Positions 60,891-64,000 of a DNA stretch of 64,000 nucleotides are shown here, one piece after another (the first letter of the stretch is position 1; every line of letters starts with the position of its first letter). The notes below the pieces were generated by a model that was not told the DNA's origin, searched no databases, and worked only from the letters and a program-made list of their open reading frames with translations. Made by a program: the position numbers and the translations under genes. Source of the DNA: Bifidobacterium reuteri DSM 23975. Lineage in GTDB: Bacteria; Actinomycetota; Actinomycetes; Actinomycetales; Bifidobacteriaceae. The DNA is taken from assembly GCF_000741695.1 (NCBI RefSeq), contig NZ_JGZK01000002.1:265742-329741 (forward strand). The letters are read 5' to 3'.

Positions 60891-63644
60891 TTGGCATCAG
60901 AAGAAGAACAGATCACTCCCGCTGACGCCGCCATCGTCACCACCGGAACCGGCAAGAAGGGTCCGGAGGAGCATGATCTTCCCGAAAACCTGAAGTACGA
61001 CATGGATCTGTGCCTGCGGATTCTGCGCGACGTACTGGGCGAATACAATCCCGAACTGCTCTCCACGTTCGACACCGTGCGCAATTACGCGGTCGAGGCC
61101 AGCGCCGAGCACTTCGGCGGCTTGGTGGATCCGAACCCCGGCCATGATGGACTGAAGGCCGCCGTCGAGGTCATCGACAACATGACCCTGCACGACGCCC
61201 AGCTGCTCGCGCGCGCGTTCGCCACTTACTTCCACCTTGCCAACCTTTCCGAGGAGAACTACCGCGTCTCCGTGCTGCGCCAGCGCGAGAACGACGTCAC
61301 CGACGACCAGGCCTTCGACCCGGTCAACGAGATGACGTCCGCCTACCACCAGCTCATCAACGAGATGGGCCCGGCCAAGGCCAAGGAGCTGCTCGACCGC
61401 CTGGAGTTCCACCCGGTCTTCACCGCGCACCCCACCGAGGCCCGCCGCAAGGCCGTGGAAGGCAAGATCCGCCGCATCTCCGAACTGCTCGAGGAGCACA
61501 AGGCCCTTGGCGGGTCGGACAAGAAGGAGAACCTGCGTCGCCTCTACAACGAGATCGACGCCCTGTTCCGCACCTCCCCGATCGCGCTGAAGAAGCCGAC
61601 CCCCGTCGAGGAAGCGGACACGATTCTCGACATCTTCGACAACACGCTGTTCCACACCATCCCCAAGGTCTACCGCCGCTTCGACGACTGGGTCCTGGGT
61701 TCCAAGGCCGGCCTCGTGCCGCCGGTGTGCCCCGCGTTCTTCCACCCGGGCAGCTGGATCGGCTCCGACCGCGACGGCAACCCGAACGTCACCGCCAAGG
61801 TCAGCCGTCAGGTGGCCCGCAAGTTCTCCGACCACGTGCTCGCCGCCCTTGAAGAGGCCACCCGCACCGTGGGCAAGAACCTCACGATGGAGGCCGAGAC
61901 CACGCCGCCGAGCTCCGCTCTGCGTATCCTGTGGAGCCACCAGAAGGAGATGAGCGAGCGTCTGACCGACAAGGCCGCCCTGATCTCCACCAAGGAGCTG
62001 CACCGCGCCGTGATGCTGGTGATCGCCGATCGCCTGCATTACACCATCGAGCGCGACGCCGACCTGATGTACCACACCTGCGACGACTTCATCGCCGACC
62101 TCAAGACCGTCCAGCAGTCGCTGGCCGACGCGGGTGCCAAGCGCTCCGCCTACGGCCCGCTGCAGGACCTCATCTGGCAGGCTCAGACCTTCGGCTTCCA
62201 CATGGTGGAGATGGAGTTCCGCCAGCATTCCATCGTGCATTCGCGCGCCCTTGCGGACATCCGCGAGCACGGCCTGCACGGCGAACGCGGAGAACTGCAG
62301 CCGATGACCCACGAGGTGCTCGACACCTTCCGCGCCCTCGGCTCCATCCAGAAGCGCAACGGCCTGAAGGCCGCACGCCGCTACATCATCTCCTTCACCA
62401 AGAGCGCCCAGAACATCAAGGATGTCTACGAGCTCAACCGTCTGGCGTTCGCGCACCCCGAGGATGTGCCGACCATCGACGTGATCCCGCTGTTCGAACA
62501 GCTTGAGGATCTGCAGAACTCGGTGGATGTGCTCGAGGAAATGATCAAGATCCCCGAGGTGCAGGCTCGTCTGAAGGCCACCGGCAACAAGCTCGAAGTC
62601 ATGCTCGGCTACTCCGATTCCTCGAAGGACGCCGGCCCGACCTCCGCCACGCTGGCCTTGCACTCCGCCCAGGAGCGCATCGCCAAGTGGGCCGAATCGC
62701 ACGACATCGACCTGACCCTGTTCCATGGCCGCGGCGGCGCCGTCGGTCGTGGCGGCGGCCCGGCCAACCGCGCGGTGCTCGCCCAGCCGGTCGGCTCCGT
62801 GAAGTGCCGCTTCAAGCTCACCGAGCAGGGCGAGGTCATCTTCGCCCGCTACGGCAACCCGGTGCTGGCCATCCGCCACGTCGAATCCGTGGCCGCGGCG
62901 ACCCTGCTGCAGTCCGCCCCGAGCGTGGAGAAGCGCAACACCGACATGACCGAGAAGTATGCCAACATGGCGCACGCGCTGGACGATGCCGCTCACGAGC
63001 GCTTCCTCGACCTGCTGCACACGCCTGATTTCGCCCAGTGGTTCTCCACCGTGACGCCGCTGACCGAAATCGGTCTGCTGCCGATCGGCTCCCGCCCGGC
63101 GAAGCGCGGCCTCGGCGCGAAGTCCCTGGACGATCTGCGCACGATTCCGTGGATCTTCTCCTGGGCTCAGGCCCGCATCAACCTGGCCGCTTGGTACGGT
63201 CTGGGCACCGCATGCGAGAAGTTCGGCGATCTCCAGACGCTGCGCGAGGCGTATGAGGAATGGCCGCTGTTCTCCACCTTCATCGACAACATCGAGATGT
63301 CCATCGCCAAGACGGACGAGCGCATCGCCAAGATGTACCTCGCCCTCGGCGACCGCGAGGACCTCAACGAGAAGGTGCTGAGCGAGATGGAGCTCACCCG
63401 CAAGTGGGTGCTCGACATCGTCGGCGACAAGTGGCCGCTGCAGCACCGTCACGTGCTCGGTCAGGCCATCCGCATCCGCTCTCCGTACGTGGACGCCCTG
63501 TCCGTCACTCAGGTGCTGGCGCTCAAGTCGCTACGCAAGAAGGTGGACAAGGAAGAGCTCTCGCAGAGCCAGCAGGCCGGATTCATCTATCTAATCCTCT
63601 GCACCGTTTCAGGTGTCGCTGCCGGCCTGCAGAACACGGGCTGA
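60891..63644 (+). CDS. ppc: Phosphoenolpyruvate carboxylase
   Basis: Makes oxaloacetate from PEP and bicarbonate; in bifidobacteria this is thought to feed aspartate-family synthesis because the TCA cycle is incomplete. 917 residues. The start codon is TTG with AAAGGAGG six bases upstream; no better ATG exists. Signatures: VFTAHPTEARRKAVEGKI (catalytic His), SWIGSDRDGNPNVTAKVSRQVARKF, VEMEFRQHSIVHSRAL, GYSDSSKDAGPTSATLAL and FHGRGGAVGRGGGPANRAVLAQP. The C-terminus ends in LQNTG as usual. A strong terminator follows 24 bases later. Confidence 0.97.
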   Translation: MASEEEQITPADAAIVTTGTGKKGPEEHDLPENLKYDMDLCLRILRDVLGEYNPELLSTFDTVRNYAVEASAEHFGGLVDPNPGHDGLKAAVEVIDNMTLHDAQLLARAFATYFHLANLSEENYRVSVLRQRENDVTDDQAFDPVNEMTSAYHQLINEMGPAKAKELLDRLEFHPVFTAHPTEARRKAVEGKIRRISELLEEHKALGGSDKKENLRRLYNEIDALFRTSPIALKKPTPVEEADTILDIFDNTLFHTIPKVYRRFDDWVLGSKAGLVPPVCPAFFHPGSWIGSDRDGNPNVTAKVSRQVARKFSDHVLAALEEATRTVGKNLTMEAETTPPSSALRILWSHQKEMSERLTDKAALISTKELHRAVMLVIADRLHYTIERDADLMYHTCDDFIADLKTVQQSLADAGAKRSAYGPLQDLIWQAQTFGFHMVEMEFRQHSIVHSRALADIREHGLHGERGELQPMTHEVLDTFRALGSIQKRNGLKAARRYIISFTKSAQNIKDVYELNRLAFAHPEDVPTIDVIPLFEQLEDLQNSVDVLEEMIKIPEVQARLKATGNKLEVMLGYSDSSKDAGPTSATLALHSAQERIAKWAESHDIDLTLFHGRGGAVGRGGGPANRAVLAQPVGSVKCRFKLTEQGEVIFARYGNPVLAIRHVESVAAATLLQSAPSVEKRNTDMTEKYANMAHALDDAAHERFLDLLHTPDFAQWFSTVTPLTEIGLLPIGSRPAKRGLGAKSLDDLRTIPWIFSWAQARINLAAWYGLGTACEKFGDLQTLREAYEEWPLFSTFIDNIEMSIAKTDERIAKMYLALGDREDLNEKVLSEMELTRKWVLDIVGDKWPLQHRHVLGQAIRIRSPYVDALSVTQVLALKSLRKKVDKEELSQSQQAGFIYLILCTVSGVAAGLQNTG

Positions 63645-63668
63645 TTTTCTGCATCGACACCTATCATC

Positions 63669-63707
63669 GGGAAGCCCCGCTCTGGTGAGCGGGGCTTCCC
63701 TGTTTTT
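63669..63707 (+). terminator. Rho-independent terminator of ppc
   Basis: A perfect 13-bp stem GGGAAGCCCCGCT / AGCGGGGCTTCCC with a 6-base loop, then TGTTTTT. Confidence 0.92.
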
Positions 63708-63905
63708 GAGGTTATGAATCCGATGATCAAGGCGCGCGGCAGGCGCAATGTGCAGGCGCAATGTGCAAGAGGATGTTCCCAAAATAGGCGCTATTGCTGT
63801 TTTCGTGGGTGGTTGTTTGCCGGTGAGGCGTTGAACCGGTAAGAGAAGAGCGCTTTTTGGTTAGGATGTTCATCGACCAAGAAAAACACAACCGAAAAGC
63901 GCCTG

Positions 63906-64000
63906 ATGAACAGCATATTCAAACAGCTCCTCAACGTCAAAGGCATGGTCGTCGAGAACGTCCGCATCGTCGACGGGCCCATGCGCCCCGAACCCGTGCG
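63906..64000 (+). CDS. ISL3-family transposase, N-terminal end (runs off the window)
   Basis: Only 31 codons are inside: MNSIFKQLLNVKGM followed by VVENVRIVDGPMRPE, the typical start of ISL3 transposases. The 5' leader at 63800-63905 matches the remnant at 44.9-45.0 kb, so the left end of the IS lies near 63790. Whether the element is complete cannot be judged from this window. Confidence 0.7.
   Translation, partial: MNSIFKQLLNVKGMVVENVRIVDGPMRPEPV

Noticed and set aside
60897..63452. An 851-codon frame opposite ppc
   Set aside because: Antisense shadow of a highly conserved enzyme; no ribosome site or domain.

Overview
The window is high-GC actinobacterial DNA, most likely from the genus Bifidobacterium and probably near B. 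longum. The genus call rests on four things: the gene set (fused MsrA-MsrB, PEP carboxylase, glycogen phosphorylase, class E sortase), the intact cell-wall and Ser/Thr-kinase operon fhaA-fhaB-pstP-rodA-pbpA-pknA-pknB with DUF881, crgA and trpG beside it, the GC-rich codon use, and ISL3-type transposase remnants. The species is an inference; no rRNA is present.

Layout. 1-6.2 kb: a P-type metal ATPase cut by the window edge, an HtrA-like protease, tgt and tRNA-Leu(CAG). 6.2-17.5 kb: an accessory, defence-like region. It holds a Vsr-type nuclease, a HlyIII/adiponectin-receptor-like protein, a 10-bp tandem array running into a 13-unit array of exactly 52 bp, a DUF4143-type ATPase behind a perfect palindrome, an unknown protein, two more 52-bp units, McrB-McrC, a helicase-tail remnant and a class II Fic protein with its own putative operator. 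17.7-30.5 kb: msrAB, a small membrane protein, an EamA exporter, an Hsp20, a four-gene TelA/XpaC/solute-binding/VWA operon, a lysophospholipase and an S9 peptidase. 30.7-43.5 kb: the growth and division operon with its signalling kinases. 43.5-46.6 kb: a broken DUF4143 gene, a second degenerate 52-bp-period array, an ISL3 fragment, a dense DnaA-box cluster (possible replication origin or DnaA-binding locus) and a rhomboid protease. 46.8-52.5 kb: a small membrane protein, glycogen phosphorylase, an SCP-like protein, DUF3073 and trpS. 52.6-56.3 kb: a DUF559-like protein and an amidohydrolase, bracketed by two copies of a nested inverted-repeat element and separated by a mini-cluster of four DnaA boxes. 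56.3-64 kb: PutP-type symporter, ThrE-type exporter with a long insertion, ppc, and the 5' end of an ISL3 transposase running off the window.

How the genes work together. The kinases PknA and PknB, phosphatase PstP and phospho-readers FhaA and FhaB sit in one overlapping operon with RodA and a class B PBP. This is the usual arrangement for phosphorylation control of peptidoglycan synthesis, and CrgA beside it links it to septation. The McrBC pair and the Vsr nuclease both deal with methylated cytosine (cutting modified DNA, and repairing T:G mismatches from deaminated 5mC), but no cytosine methyltransferase lies in the window. The TelA/XpaC/VWA operon looks like an envelope-stress module.

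The intergenic space is unusually rich in structured repeats. A MITE-like family with GC-rich hairpins occurs at six places, there are 10- and 52-bp arrays, and there is a separate 198-bp nested inverted-repeat element.
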